Notes: a model not told the origin generated them from the letters alone. Positions 47,354 through 62,300 are shown, counted from the first letter of the stretch. The stretch: DNA of 64,000 bases from Nereocystis luetkeana (GCA_031213475.1 JARUPZ010000027.1:2984069-3048068), one strand, 5' to 3'. Made by a program: numbers and translations.

Positions 47354-50300
47354 TCACGTGACATTATGACACTTTCGATTAAGTGCGAATATGCTTGTCG
47401 AGTGTTGACGGCTCACGTTTCCGACGGTACTGTCGCTGGGTAGTGCATCAATCTCCCGCCATACGCTCCGCACATAGTTGACGCGCTCCGGTTCAGTGAA
47501 ATCTTCGCATTCGGTCAACCGTGTGACTGCCTTGCACAGAATCGCGCTTATTGTCGCAGCTTTTTGAGCGCGAATGGCAGCTTCTGAGCTTTCCTTGTAG
47601 TTTCCTTGCTCGCGGTGCACCTGGACGAGGGCGGCCGGAAACTCGCTGTTTACTACTATAAATAACCACACGAATCTTCGATTAATACCACTGAAGATAC
47701 GGATTACGACAACCCGTCAACGACCTTTATGAAGGTGGCGATGTGGGGCGTTCCATCAGTTTCACATGCTCGACTTGAACTCATCACGAAGACCTAGCAG
47801 ACCTACTGTGGGCATATTACAAATCAGCATACACGAGATACTATTATCCAGGTATGTAAAAGCAACAAATGGAGCAATACGCTCCACGGTTCAAGGTTTG
47901 TTTTCACACTACTCTTGGCTCACCCTGCTGAGACCAATCCAACACTTCGCGTCCGACGGGTTTGCGACGACCCCTTGCGTAAAGAGTTTAAGAGCCTGGT
48001 CCCAGCTTTTATTCCTTCGAAGGTGTTCTCCTTCCTTCCAGTAGCCGACGGAAGTTTGTGTGTCTTCCTCCCGTTCGTCTACAGCCAAAGGGCACCACGA
48101 ACACCCACCATTTTCATCGTCTTCCACAATCATCAACGACCCAGGTCGTCGTTTGGTTTGACCTGCTCCAGGAGTTGCTACCTGAGATTGAGCCGGTGGC
48201 GAGGCAAAAATGAGTTCAGTACACCGTTGTAGAGTTCTACAACATCCATCCGCGGTCACGTTGCCAACCAACGGCAAAAGTTCAACGGTATACCTGGTAG
48301 TCGATACACCACAAGTGGCGTCTTAGGGCCGTATTATCTGCAGACGGCACTGCCTAATGTACGTGGAGCATTGACTTGAAAGGGAAATCCTTGCTTAGTG
48401 GACGCACCGTGACACTCGCCTGCGTGTCTTCAACTGCGATCTCAAAACCTGAGGTTCCACTGCCTGTAGGTTTTTCGTCGTAAGGTTGGGCGCTTTCCTC
48501 CTGAAATACATGACATTGTGAGAACAGCACGCGACAATCAGAGAGAACCACTCATTTTGACTATTCGGACATGCACACAGTACAAGATAAAGGTATTTGG
48601 ATGTTGAACTGCGGACATCAAATACCTTTGTAGGATGTGTCCGGATTGCTTTGAGATCGAATGCCTATATCCAAAGTGGCGCAAGTAAGCTAAGAGTACT
48701 CCTCTTAGTTTGAGTAGTGCGGCATACACGGTATACCTGTTGTGTTATCATTCATCTCAAGTATCCGATCGCTGTGGAGCCCAAACGTTGGTGTCCGCGC
48801 CGATACACAACCCACGGCTGCAACGCTGCTAACTCTGATGTACTGTTTGGCCCTAAACCAACCTGAAGTATCTTGCTACAGTTGTCCTCTCCGGGAGAGA
48901 CGTCGCCTTCTTCGAAGTCCAGGTCCAAACCCTCCACTGCCCGCGACAAACAGTCGATTGCCTGTCAACAAGAGGCATGGGTATCAGCGGGTGCATTTTA
49001 TTGTAGTTGCTGTGGCAATATGAATCATGCGCGGATTCAACTCAGGCAGAGGAAGAGGGGAGGGTCGTCTATCGATTGAATATGCTCGTTTCAGTCGTTT
49101 GCCTCGCACAGCGCAGTACTATTTTAGCGAACCACGTCACGTCCGAGACGACTGTTTCTCCGTTTTCGAGAGCCCTCGTATCGAGTTCTTGGTATATAAT
49201 ACGCCCATACCAACTCCCGCGACTACCCCGATATCTTACACCCAAAAAACGTCACGACACCGAGCAATACCGCGAACCTAAAAACTAACGTGGTGCAATG
49301 ACTTGGGCGTCTCGACTTCCAGAACACTCACTTAAGGTACGTATGCACCACTATGTATTAGGACTATTAGGACATAACCTGGCTTTAGGTGCCTAGCGTG
49401 TACAACATTCGACAAGACGAGCTCATGGAAGCAAGCCCGTGAGCATCGCCATTCTTGACGACAGGTACAAAAACAAGCCGACCGACTCACCTCTTTATGG
49501 TTATTCGGGTTATTCGACACAACTCTCGCCAGGTCTATGCACCCGCCCTCCGTGTCAGGCCGCGGTAGATCAAGCCGAGCACGCCCGCGTCGATAACTGG
49601 CCTTGATGTTTCCCGGGTCTGCTTGCAGAACAACCGTTGCGTCTTTCTCTGCATCTGCGTAGCGCTTGAGGTTCAGGTATGCCTGCGACACCACGGCAGA
49701 GGTTTACACCGCAGGTAAGGAGGAACTCTCGCTGTTTGTCTGGAGCAAACCCTCACAAACTACGTCGAAGTATTCGCGTATGAATAGGCTCTGCTAACCG
49801 CTGTATCGATATGATAAAATGTCTCCCACGGACGCTTGCCACGTACGGTAGGGGTATAATAGCACCTACATTTTCTGAGGCTCCTGACTTATGACCTCTA
49901 TACCTCCCCCAAAAACATATTTTGAGAGAAGCTACTGCAACAAAAAGTCAACCCGATAAATAATCCAAAAGCCCATTGATAGTAGTGTATCACGAATGAT
50001 ATGGAAAAGCATTAATGGCATTCCAGCGATACTTTTGGGTGAAGGAGCCCGGTTAGTCATAAATATTATCCCAAAAGTGCTATTAATATTAGACTGTCCC
50101 TATACTACCACGCCTCGAAGTTCGGTTTCATACTCAAACTCGCAAGATATGTTAACGACTGTGGGACCCCGATATACACGCGGAATCCGCCGAGTTATTC
50201 ACTCCTACAGCATTACTGATGCACCTGTGCTCGGTTGTTCGATGCCCTTGTGTCCGACGGGTTTTCCTCGATTGCCGCAGTGTACATTTCCACAGCTTTA

Positions 50301-53300
50301 TCCTGGCTGCCGATCCGCATCATTTCATTGCCCCGCTGCCGCAGCTCATCGCACTTCTTTTGTCCTGGTTTTCAAGCCGACGCAGGCAGACAGTAAGAAA
50401 AAGTTGATAAGGCCAGCAGGGAAAACATCACTGGAGCGTATGCCCAAAAATGCGCGGCTCCGCCAACAAAAACCTACCAGGTATATAGGTTTAAGTGAAC
50501 CTTTTGCTTTATACCAGGTAGCACCTTAAGGGTTGGTCATAAAAACCGTCAGCACCATTACAGGATGTACATCGCGCGTTGGGACAGGAAGTATGCCGCT
50601 GGGTCACACAGCAGTCCACAACCTTGGTATTTCCCGATATGTTGGACTGCTTCATTTACGTGCCGCTGCAGCAGCTGAACGACGATATGGGTCTCTGTTC
50701 ATTCCAAGTTGATCTAGGCCCAACACAGAGTACTCAGGATGCGTCATCTGCAGCCATGGCACTTGCAGCTCAAATCAGCGCAGATACCTGGCATAGGAAA
50801 CTGGGGGACATGACTCCCGCAGCATGGACATACTCCATCGCAAGGACGGCAACGGCATTGACTACACCGAACCTGATGGCCATCAGCTCGGCCTCAACTG
50901 TTGATTGCGCAACCAGAGTCAGCGTCTTTGTTCCGAAGCTGATAGGCGCTCCACTAAGGAGAAATATGTAGTCTGTGGTAGATTTCCTACGATCAGGGTT
51001 TGCTGCGGACGAAGCGTCGGTGTACCCGTGCATGGCGAACTGTCTCTTCTTGTAATTGATGGCATCACTTCTTAATTTGTGAGGTTTCCGTTGTATGGAA
51101 TGGCGTTCTGTAGGACGCACGCAATTCTTATAACTTCAAATATTGTGTTTAGTATACTGGTCCTCTCACCCACAGTAGAACAAGCCCAGTATTCTGATAC
51201 TGGCAGTATGTACTGCGACAGCACCCACAGCCCCATCTACACCTCCTCAAGACTCCAGACAAGCTACTCGTACGTGTACCAGAGCATACAGCAGTAATAG
51301 GGTGTTCACACGTTGGACAGATCATGATCTACCTATCCACTGCTGTAGATCATCTAGTTCCTCCCCTGCCGTTGTGAAGGGTTGTGCGGGATCAGCATAT
51401 AATAGATCTAGCCCAGGGAACATGTGCTACTATTAATACTTGTTTGTGAAGCTTCCACGGGTCCCACCCCTCAACATGAGCTTATAGTAAATCATACAAG
51501 ATCGAGGATAGATGTATCTGCGTTGAAAGATCTACAGCAGGTCATGCAGTGGGAATCGATTATCTGTCCGAGGTAGTTAGGTCTCACGTTTTCCTTCATC
51601 AGCAGCGACAGCGTTGATGTGTGCAGCAGTCTCCCCATTAATCTCGCCATTCGGAGCCAGGCGAGAAAACAATAAGGCCGAATCGCCTTCGTCCGACTTG
51701 CCCAGGTTTTTCAAGGCTGACCATTGACGATACATCGCCTTCGCGTTCTCAGGATCAACCTATCCGAACCATTTCCGATTCACGTGTACGAACAGCATCA
51801 GACATCTTAACGTTTCTTCACCGTACACATTATACGAGCACGGATCAAGACCCACACAGGCAGCCCACAACACCGAAACAAAAAAAATCGGGAGAGCTCT
51901 CCTCTACGTTGGCCAATATCCTGCACTCACATGTACTTGTAGCGTTGAAGCGGGAGCTCGATTCCGCCGAGAATCTTGAGATGCTACGATGCTATAAATG
52001 CAATAGGGTATCATCTGTGTAACAACCAGCTGTATCGTATGCCAGGTACCAGGTAACAGATGTAAGTAGTACCTGGCAAGCAGCAACGTATTCGAAATCT
52101 AGTGCACTGGTGATGCTTGGGTCCGCCAATCGCAAGCCTCACCTCCAACACACGCTTGGTGTGCTCCAGTGTTGCTTCGTTGTCTCCCAACCGAAGCATG
52201 CACGCGGACACGTTGTTCGCATGCTTCCAACGCCCGGGCGCCAGCGGATCGCATTCCTCGGCTTGGAGGAAAGCTATCCCTGCTGCTTTGTAGTCTCCGG
52301 CGTTGTACAGAGCTCGCGCCTTGGCCACCAAAATGTCGACTCGATCTTTGTCCACCGAAGTGTCGACTCGATGCTTGTCCGAGTCTTCGGGGGTGATTCC
52401 AGCATACTTGGCCGCATCTTGGTAGCAGTCTTCGTCGCTGCTGTCACAGGAGACCATCACTCGCCGCGGCACTTGTGCAACCACACTATCCAAGACTTGG
52501 ATCCGTGTGCCAGATCTCTAATGTAGAGAGAGCAGAGATGAGCGACGTGGTGATAACCGATACCTAAGGTCAGTATGTAGCTCTAGTGCTTCGGGGTTGC
52601 TGCAAGTACACAAAGGCAACGAGAGATCTGCTGCGTAAGCCCCACGGAAGTAGTTATTATAGTTGACTGCGCTGGTGGTGCTTTGTATCCTCAGGTGTTC
52701 GATAATAATCTAAAAAAATATTAACACGGGAAGTGGGTGAAATAGAGGGGCAGAAATATTTTTCGCCACCAGCCACCAGCCACGCCGCACCCTTTTTTTT
52801 GTTCTTGTCACTACGACGTGCGCGGCAAGTGATGAAAGCGCGCGTATCAATGGAGGGCGGGCTGTTACGTGCATACCTGGTATATGCATCTGCCCGCTTG
52901 CCGCTTGCATACGACGTGCACTTATGTTATAGTCTACTGGTATCATATAGCACTACCAGGAATATATTAGTATACCACGGGCAATTACAGGTAGGTGCTG
53001 TATGCGCGCGGCATGTAAGGGGGGGTGAAAGCGCGCCTACGAGTGAGTATACCGGTACTGCCTGGTACGGCAGTATAAATGGAAGGGTGGGCAGTTCCAT
53101 TACGTACAACATTGTATCTGGTACTGGGTTTGCGCTTGAAAATGACAACGGCGCGCTGTTTGTTACATGTCCGGTATGACAGTGCACTTACATCAATCAG
53201 CAGTATTAGGTAATTTCGTATATGCACGTGATGACTACGTTCTCACATTATTAGCCCACTTCCTTGAACTTATGCCTAAAACAGGCTGTAACAAAAATGC

Positions 53301-56300
53301 ATCTCGATAGGAGTAAACAAACAAGTACGAAGTAGTGCGCACGGCAGTCCCAGTGCTTAAGGAAACGGTGTTATTAATAGCGAGCAATGATGGGCAATCC
53401 CCTATTATTATTGTATGTCTTGCAACCAAATAAGGAAAACAATAGAACAGAAAACACGAAGAGGGGTAAACAAACAAAACAGAAAATAATAAAGAAAGAA
53501 AAGAAAAAGAAAAAGAAAGGAAAGAAAAACGAAGCAAACACGCGCTCATGGCGAAGGCCAAGTCCCGAGGACAAGTTTGTTGTTTGCTGGTACGATCAGT
53601 CCTATGATGTATCCTGTTGGGGGACCAGCATAAGGACGTCACAAGAAGACTCGGAAGGCAAGAAGAATAAAAGAGGGTAGAGACAAAGAGCTAACAACAA
53701 AGAGCAGCCCTAATATGTCCAGTTGGTGGGTCAAGGACGACACAACCGACACAAAGAGGACAAAGACAGACGGACCAAGGGGGGCTGAGAAAAGCGTCAA
53801 CGAAATCGCGGGACAAAAAGAAGAAGGAAAAATAGCAAAGGGGCACATAGATGTAACGATAAGGTGACAACGCAGCCGACGCAGAATGGCAGGGTACGGG
53901 GGGGGATACCATCGATTTGGCAGGGAATAGGGCAACACGACAAACAAACAAAAAAACATACCAGGTAGGAAACAGGGGTTGTAACAAGCATTAGGCAGTA
54001 GTGGGTGTCTCAACAAAAAAGACAGCCAGTGCCACGTTTCGGCGAATGCCTTCACTTTCTTACCCGGCCCGGCTGCTGTTGCTACGCGTCCTTCAACGCA
54101 GCTCCTATTCCCCCCCCCCCCGGGCCTTGCACCCAACGGCGCCTTAGGTTGCTGTGCATTTCGTACCTCAAGCGCTCGTCGTTCTCTACATTTTCCTTCT
54201 CCTTAAGGGGACGCTGGCACCTAAGCGTCCCCTGGTCCCGGGGTTTCGGGTCACTCCAATCTCTAGATGTTTTATCGGAACAGGAAAAGACATCGCCATC
54301 TTAACACGCTGCGTTTAGAACTTCGGCGGGTTCGTGCTCACCGGAGAGCGACGGTGACTTGTTAGAGGTTCATCACAGCAGCTTGTGTTTCTCTCGAGAT
54401 TGATCCCCCGCAGGTTCTCAACAGAGGCATACACCTCGACTAAGAGGTGCTCCAGTGGTCGAAATTGGTCAAAAACAATTTGTGTAAAAAAAAGACAAGA
54501 AACAACCCCCAACTCAACAATTGCACTTCTCTTGCGGACAGCTGCAGCTCTTCACAGGAAAATACAGCCCACGAATTTGAGGGATGCTCATGATGGGGTC
54601 TGCGAGGGTGTCGGGTGCACCAGACGGCAGTCGTAGGCAGCGATAAACGACTCACGAGGTGTTTTCGTGTGTCCGAAGTTGCGAGTGAGTAGCACAAAAA
54701 GCTCGCAAACCGACTGTTTCTTTCATTTCACGCAACAAGGGAGCATAGCACAATGACTACATCACCGATGAAAAAATGGCCTACCCTATAGGATTGCAGT
54801 TCTCCAGGCGGATGGTATTTCTTAGGGAGTCGTTGTCGAAGATGCTGCTGGGCTCAAAGCCACGTTCCCATGATGGGTAGTAAGTTATTGGGCCCAAAAA
54901 AGTGCTAAAACGGGCTAAAGAGCTCAGGATTCTCGTATATTTGCGTCAACCATTCTACAACCACGAAATACGGATCTTGGTGGCAAACACATCACTCGTA
55001 TTCCAAGTCGTATGTACATGTTGCCGAAACGCCTACGCGCGGGTACTTGACGACGTATTCCTGAGCGTGCCAGCGTCCCCTTAACGAACCAGCGCTTCTT
55101 GCACTGCTCTACCGTTTCCTCAACGCGTCTGAACCACTTGCCTGATTTCGTCGCGACCAGCGTCTGCTGTTCCTCTTGGGTGGGCAAGTTAAACAACGAA
55201 AGAGACAACCCATACAGCCTTGCTCTTGTCCTCCTGAGTAACCCTTTCCCCCTTTCCCCCCTCCTCAAACATCACTCGTTTCGGTAGTCTCTCGATACCA
55301 ATACAAGTCACGAACCCCACGAAGATTATCCTCCGCTTTCGCACCGTCGTCTCGACGTTCTCACAGACAGTCTCGGCCAGTGTCTTTGTGTATGGAAGCA
55401 TGTATATCGTAACGGTCGTGAGGTCTTCTAATCCATACGATGCAGCGGAGGAGCAATCGGTGGTGAGCTGTCCGCAGTATGGCGAGATGGGCCACGGTGG
55501 GACTTCACGTGACACACCCGTACAGGACGGTCTCCAGTACCTCGGCTTCGAACATCCGTACTTCGAACATCCGTACTTTGAGCCGGAGTGATGCGGTGGA
55601 TTGGTGGTACAGCGGCAAACTAGACCGTCTGAAACGTAGGCTGGCCAGCAACACGCGCCGGTTGATTTCGGCGGTATGGTCTGTGTTCTTGCACACAGTT
55701 GCCCCAAGGTACACAAGCTCGGTGGTCTGTTTGTACACCTGACCGGCTGCCTCGGTAACGAAAGCGACATGCCCATAATACGTTTCGTCATCAGGCACAT
55801 AATCTCCGCCTTGGCCTCCGAGACTGCCAATCCAAACGAACCACAGCATGATATCTGCCATCACCTTCGCAAGGCTGTTTCTCGATCAGGAAACGATGCC
55901 CGCGTCGTCTGAGTGCAACATTCCCCAGATCGGTTGCGGCTCCGCCACAGTCTCCTGGGGTTTATCTCCCCCACTCTACGGCCTCCGTCGCCCCACCCCC
56001 CCCACTTCGCAAACCTCACCTTGGTGCACACCATATCCTCCACTACATTTGCATCGGCGCTCAATCGCTCCACCGCCACACGCAGTACGGCAGTAAAGAA
56101 CATGTTGAACAACAATGGTGCGAGCACGACTCCCTGCCGTAGGCCCTGCCCCACGCCGACACAGTCTACGCCTCCCTGCCGCAGGCCCTGCCCCACACCG
56201 ACACATCATCCGTCCGGATGCGCGCACGCATTCCAGCGTGGAAATGGCGAAAAATCGCGAGCATCTTTGGTGTACGCCGAACCGAGCAAGCACAGCCCAC

Positions 56301-59300
56301 ATTAGAGCCCGGTCGACTGACTCGTATGGCTTGGCGAGGTCGACGAAACACATGTAAATAGGGGTGCTCGTCCTTCGTGTCAATTGGTGAAGTCGCCGAA
56401 CCACAAACATCGTATCAAACGTCAACCCTTGCGGCCTGAAGCCGCGCTGCTCCTCTGGTGAGATATCCTCCCGTTCCCAGTAACTGTTAAGGCGATTGGC
56501 GATTGCCTTGAGGAGAACCTTGCCAACGTGTGCCACGAGCGAAATGCCTCGATATTGAACGCACGCCGTCCGCTCCTTCTTCTTGTGCAGTACTATGATC
56601 GTGGAATCTTTCCACTCCTGCGGTACGCCCCCGCCCTGCCATATGGTGATCACATTAGCGTGAAACTGTTCAAGTATACGGCGGTTACCATTGCGATCTC
56701 CATCTATGGCGAGTTTGAGCAGTTCAGCGGGAAGCTCATCGGATCCAACAGCCTTTGAGATTCTAATGTTCTTGATGGTTTCCTTCACCTCAAAGATCGA
56801 AGGTGAATCATCGAAGTATGCACAGGGGCCATAGCTCGAGCTCTTCGACGATATTCGTTGCCTTCCGCTGGCAACTTAGCGTTGAGCAAAGAGCCAAACC
56901 ACTGTACCCACCGATCGCAAATGACTTCCATGTCACGAAGCAAAGTGCCCTCTGCGTCCGTGATGCATTGGGGGCTGCAGAATATATTCGCCTCGAACTC
57001 TATCCCCTTGAGGTGCATGTAGAAACCGGATTGGTCGCCATCTCTGATGCGCGTCTCAAGTTGACTGACGAATTCCTCGAAGAATCCCCACGCCCTTAAG
57101 GCGTTTCTGAGCTGTTTTCAGGGACTTCCTGAAGTTCGCGTTGCCTGGATCTGCGCGCAATAGCTCTTTCGTGGCTTCCCTTTCTTGCCACGCAAGTAGT
57201 TCCACCTTCGTTTCCTCACCAGCACACTACCCCGCCGGTTCTGACTGCGCTTTGCATGTGGTGCGATGTTAGCGGCAGTCGACAGCATCTTTTAAGCGAA
57301 CACCGTTTCCGTACCATCCACATCCGAACCAGGGTACTGGGGTATGACTCCCTCGGTGAAAGCTCTCCGCAGTTGGGCGTTTGCCATCAGTTACATCACA
57401 GGTAGGTGTCATTTTACCAGGTACCTATATGGTTTTGAACTTACCACAGGAGCAGTAGTTAGATGTTGGTTTTGGTGATCTTGGTGTTTATTTTGCTCGT
57501 ATTGTATACGTAGGGCTGCCCACTGCCTGGCGCAGCCATACAACACCAGTACCTACTATAGAAATCAGCAGCCAGTATACTACAGTCCCTCAGTGTACGC
57601 GGTGAAGCCGCGAGTCACCCCCCTCCCCCCCCCGGCAGGTCAGGAGGCACTGCCGGACGCGAAGTTTTGGGGCAATCCCGTTAAACTGCCCATTACATGC
57701 GGCGCAAGTAAGGGTCTGGGTTAGAAGCGGGAGACAAGAACTCGTCCGTCGTACGTAGCGTCCCCGCCTCTCCCTCCCTTCCCCCCCTCTCGTTTGCTCA
57801 TCTCTTGAATTGTAAAGTTCTGCGCGGTAGAGGATGCGTGAATGTACAATACCTGGTACCCTATGGACTTGGCCCGTCATAGCCATTGTTGGCATCTACT
57901 GGTTCTCTCAGCCAGTGTAAGTATACTGGCAGTATGTACTACGCCCGTACCCATCCCTACTAAAATATTGTTCGTGTGAACACAACATGCGATAAAACTG
58001 TTGGTACGGCTTTTGCCTGGACGACACGTTTCGCGCCCATGCCCATGCTCTTTCTTTCTCGTTTTTCCAAGCGATTGTTGTCACGCCACTTGCTAGGCTC
58101 CCTGCGAAAAACACACGCCACGAGCACAAAAAGCCTAAAAAATCGTAAGATGCTCCACACCTTTTTAAGGATACCAGGCACTATTAATAGTTTGTTTTTA
58201 GTAAATCAGGCCTGGTACACTGGCAAAGAGTAAACGGACATCTGGCTGCCACCACCACCAACTACGCTGCGATTTTCGCCGTGCCCTCGGCGGGCCGCAT
58301 GGGTACCACTGGTGTCAATACTTCCATGCGAGACCTGGCCCAGCCCGCTCGGTCAGGGACCAACCCTTCGCATGCCACCACGCCCGCGCTCCTTTCTCCT
58401 GGTGGTTGAGCCATTCCGTTACCTCTGTCGCCGCCGCCGTGTTCAAACCTCACCTCAACCCAGACCCACCGCTGAACAGCTGCCGCTGAAGAGCGTCACC
58501 CAAGCCGATGTTGGTTGTGGTTTCAGCCCCAGCAGGGGGCCTTGTTCTAGACTCGGTTAACGTCCCGCCTCCGCCGCGTTCTCCTCGGCCGCGGTGGCTT
58601 TCGGGCGCCGACGCGGGCCCGCCAGTGCTCTTGCAGCACTTCAGACGGTATATGTCCCGTCCCATCGCGCCAGCGTTGACCATCCGGGTACACTTGCGGT
58701 TTCCGCCTCTTTCTCCTATCACTCCCCGCGCTTAGCATGACGCAAATCCTTTCCGATCTGCCGCCGAACAATAATTTGTGTATTAAGCCCCGCGAAATTC
58801 GCGCATCCACTTGGAGTGTGAGCGACAGAGCTCGCTTACAATTCTATATTATCCGTTACACACTTCTCGGATGGCTGCCGGTCTTCCACGGTAATATTTT
58901 GGCGCATTTCCCTTTGCGCCAGCGCCCCTCCTGCTCGAGGATCCAAAAGCTTGCTGCCAAGGCTTGGTTGCGACTACTGTGCACACTATCGGCAACAGTA
59001 TCAGCGTGCTACCACAGACGTTCGTAAATCGACCCCGCTCTCCTCTTTCGCTCAAGTCGATCGAGGGGACGCCTTACTTGTCTGTGAAGTGGCACGCCGG
59101 TTAGCATCTACGGACTGCTGTTTTATTTAAGCACCGGCGCGGCATGCATGAAGGCTTAGCCAAGCCACTCCACGGTTTCCTGTGACACGCATTTTCCGCA
59201 GGTTGAACCCCTTTAATCGGTGGGTCGGTATGAAAGCCTGCACTCAATGGAGGCTTCGCCACGATTTGAAAGGTCAAGCTCGAAACCCTCCCTGACACCC

Positions 59301-62300
59301 GTTGGTTGGTACATCCTTTTGTCGTCTTTGCCTTCTGGACCCGGCATCGCAATCGGCCTCGATCATGTTGGCCGTCTTCCGATCATACCCCCAGGCAACA
59401 CCGATACCTACTCTTCACCGACCGATTCAGCCACAGCGCTCAAGTTTTCCCTGTAGCTGCTACCGAACTCGCTCCAAGCGAGATCCACGGCTTCCTCGCC
59501 TCCCTCTCGCGATCCTCGATTGCGTTACGTTGTGTTGTCAGTAACGGTCTATCCCGCGATTTGCTTACACCTTGCGACTCCGTGACTGACAGACCACCAG
59601 CTGCGTTCCTACTAAATTGATCGCAGGCAGCACGCTCTCACAGCTTCACGACGTGTACAACCGAAATTCTACCCTTTCGACGCACTTCGTCTGGTTTCAT
59701 AGTTCACCGCCGGTAGTTGGGCGTAGACAAACAACAATATTCAACAGGCTGCTATGTAACGAAAGCCGTCGCGGACGCCGAGGGTCTTGAAGGCCAGCAT
59801 GAGCACTGCTCTCGACTCGACGGATCCCCACTACCTCTTCAAAGTCGGCTTCAGCTCTCCCAGCGACAAGCCCGGTGCCTCCGATCTCAGCATCGTTCTC
59901 CTATAGTGGAACCTTCCCTAGGACATGCCCGACTCCGATCGATGAAGTCGAGTCTCCCCAGTACGCTGCAACCTCTGTGAACCCCCATCCCCTTAAGGTT
60001 GGTCCTCGAGGTTAACGGCATGACGAAACACATGCCGGCGGGTTCGACGTTGCATGTGCTCAACACTTTCACCATGAAATCCACCCCGAACCACGCTACG
60101 CAAGACGACGGTCGACGCCCTTCAGCGCCCCGAAATGAGAAACGTTACCAACCGCGAATCAACCCGCGGCTGCGGTGGTAGACATGTACGACACCCATCG
60201 GACAGGTCTTGGATAACTCTCCTGCGCCCACCTTGGGAACGCTAAATGAATCTCCAGCACTCTCGCCAGCAAATAAAATGTTAGGTTGGGTCGGCACTCC
60301 CAACCAGCACCGTTGAACTATCTGTCTCCACAGCCGAATGCGATTGCTTTTACACAACGGGAAGTACCTCGTGGCAGCAACGAACGTTTCCTGGGATCAA
60401 GCATCGGTTGCGTCCCGCGCATTGATTAAAGCCGGTTCTACAACAGGTCTACAACAGAACTGTGCTTCCAAACTACGTTCACCAATGGTGCATTCATGGA
60501 ACTTAACACGGCTTGCGGTGGTTAGGAACAGCCACTCACATGCACCGGCCGCAGGCGTCTGGTCAAGCTGCTTCTTCTCTCGGCACACTACACGAACTCA
60601 ACTGGCGCTGTCAGTACTTCATAGTCTGTGTAGATCCATCTAGGCAGCGCGTTTGTCCGCGAGCGCACTTCATGCAACGGGGGTGAAGATTGCGGCACGG
60701 TTGTGCGTAGTTCAGGTTGACGCAACTGCTATGCCTACTAATGGTAGTAATTTAGGTTTTCGCTTTCGCTATTATTTTTTCTTCCGCGCACATTTCGTTT
60801 AAAACCACGCCATCAAATGGAATCAGGGCCATAGCGGTCGATTTTCCCTCTTCGATGCATTTGTCATTTTTCATATGCACCGCGCTCGTCGCACGTTTAC
60901 AGTTTTTTCGAACGTGTCAGGTTTAGTGATTACCAGTGAGCTGTGTTCTCTATGACGCTTCACCTCTCTGCATTTCCCCCTTGACAGCCTACCGGATACT
61001 TTCCCCCATAATATTTCCCCCGCCGACCCTCCACCCCTTCCTTTATCGGAGGCCAATCGGGTGATCTTGTAACCAATTGTACGGCGCCGGGTTAAGGGAG
61101 TTCGTTCCACAGTTGTCGGCTTGATGTTGCTTCCGCCCGGCCCTCCCTTCTGGGGACAAGACAATAGCTTCGGTTTGTTCGGCGTCACTCCTGACGGGTA
61201 GTCTTTGTCTTCCTTCTTCACTCATCAGCGCTATTCCAGGAGGCTTCATGGCCTCGCAGGTCAGTGGTGTTCGAGTCGGTTTAAGGGGCTGCACTTTCTA
61301 CTAATGTTGAACTTTCTGATGGAACCTCCTCCCCCCGCGCCCGAACGTTTCACATACTAAACTGTACCTTCATTAACGACTCGTCAAGAGGGACTACTTT
61401 CAGAGTGTTTACTTTAAGGCCCTGGATACATGGGAATATAAACGTGATACTCGAAAGGCCCGTCTGTGTCGGGAATAGAACATCCGGCGAAGCATACCCG
61501 AGCCACACCTGTGCAATGGTCTGTCAGGAGCACCATGTTGAACAATGCAAAGCTGTCCCTTACAAGCAAGCCCTTCTTCAACGGAGAACTGACACGAACC
61601 AGTACACACATTGATACATCCGTGACGTCAAGAGACATGAGACTCGTATGCACAGAACACCACATTGAAGTCTTCCTCTGGATGATCACGGAATACTTCC
61701 ACTCCTGGGGGGTACCTCTGGTTTGGAAAACGGGTAGCACGAGATACTTCGCCAACGGTTGTCCTTGGTTGACCAAATCACACAGATGTGGGTGAGCACA
61801 CAAGTGATGCATGATGCTGCGAAACCTGGGAGATGTATCTAGAGTCCTCAAACAGGGATACATTAGTGAAGAAACTCGTCGCCGAATGAAGACTGATGTA
61901 TTGTCGTGTTTTATGTAGGCAACCTCGTGAGAGAGACGTGGCGTATACCGCACGATCTATATATACGAAATACACTAGTAACCCATGCGAGCAGGTCGTG
62001 GTCAATGAACGTTTTTTTCCAGCCTTGTCGGTGGTACTCCAACTTTTCAATGCGTGTGAAACTTGCAACGTTGTATCAGGTAGACAACAACCTGTTGAGA
62101 TTCCACGTACGCACCCAGCAACACAAAAACGGTATTGGAAGGGTGACAGGCTCGAAGCAGTAGAAGCAGTCAATATGCCTTAGAATCTAAAACGGGCGAC
62201 TTGTCTCGGCTGCAGTTGCTCACCTTCAAGTCCTCGCTAAGAACCTCCATCCATCCGTGAGCAATCATGGTCCTCTTACTGTCAACGAGGGGCGGCGCAG

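Noticed and set aside
53374-54136. Minus-strand frames with repeated Phe/Leu as transmembrane proteins
   Set aside because: They follow the purine-rich tract, with no family pattern and no matching exons.
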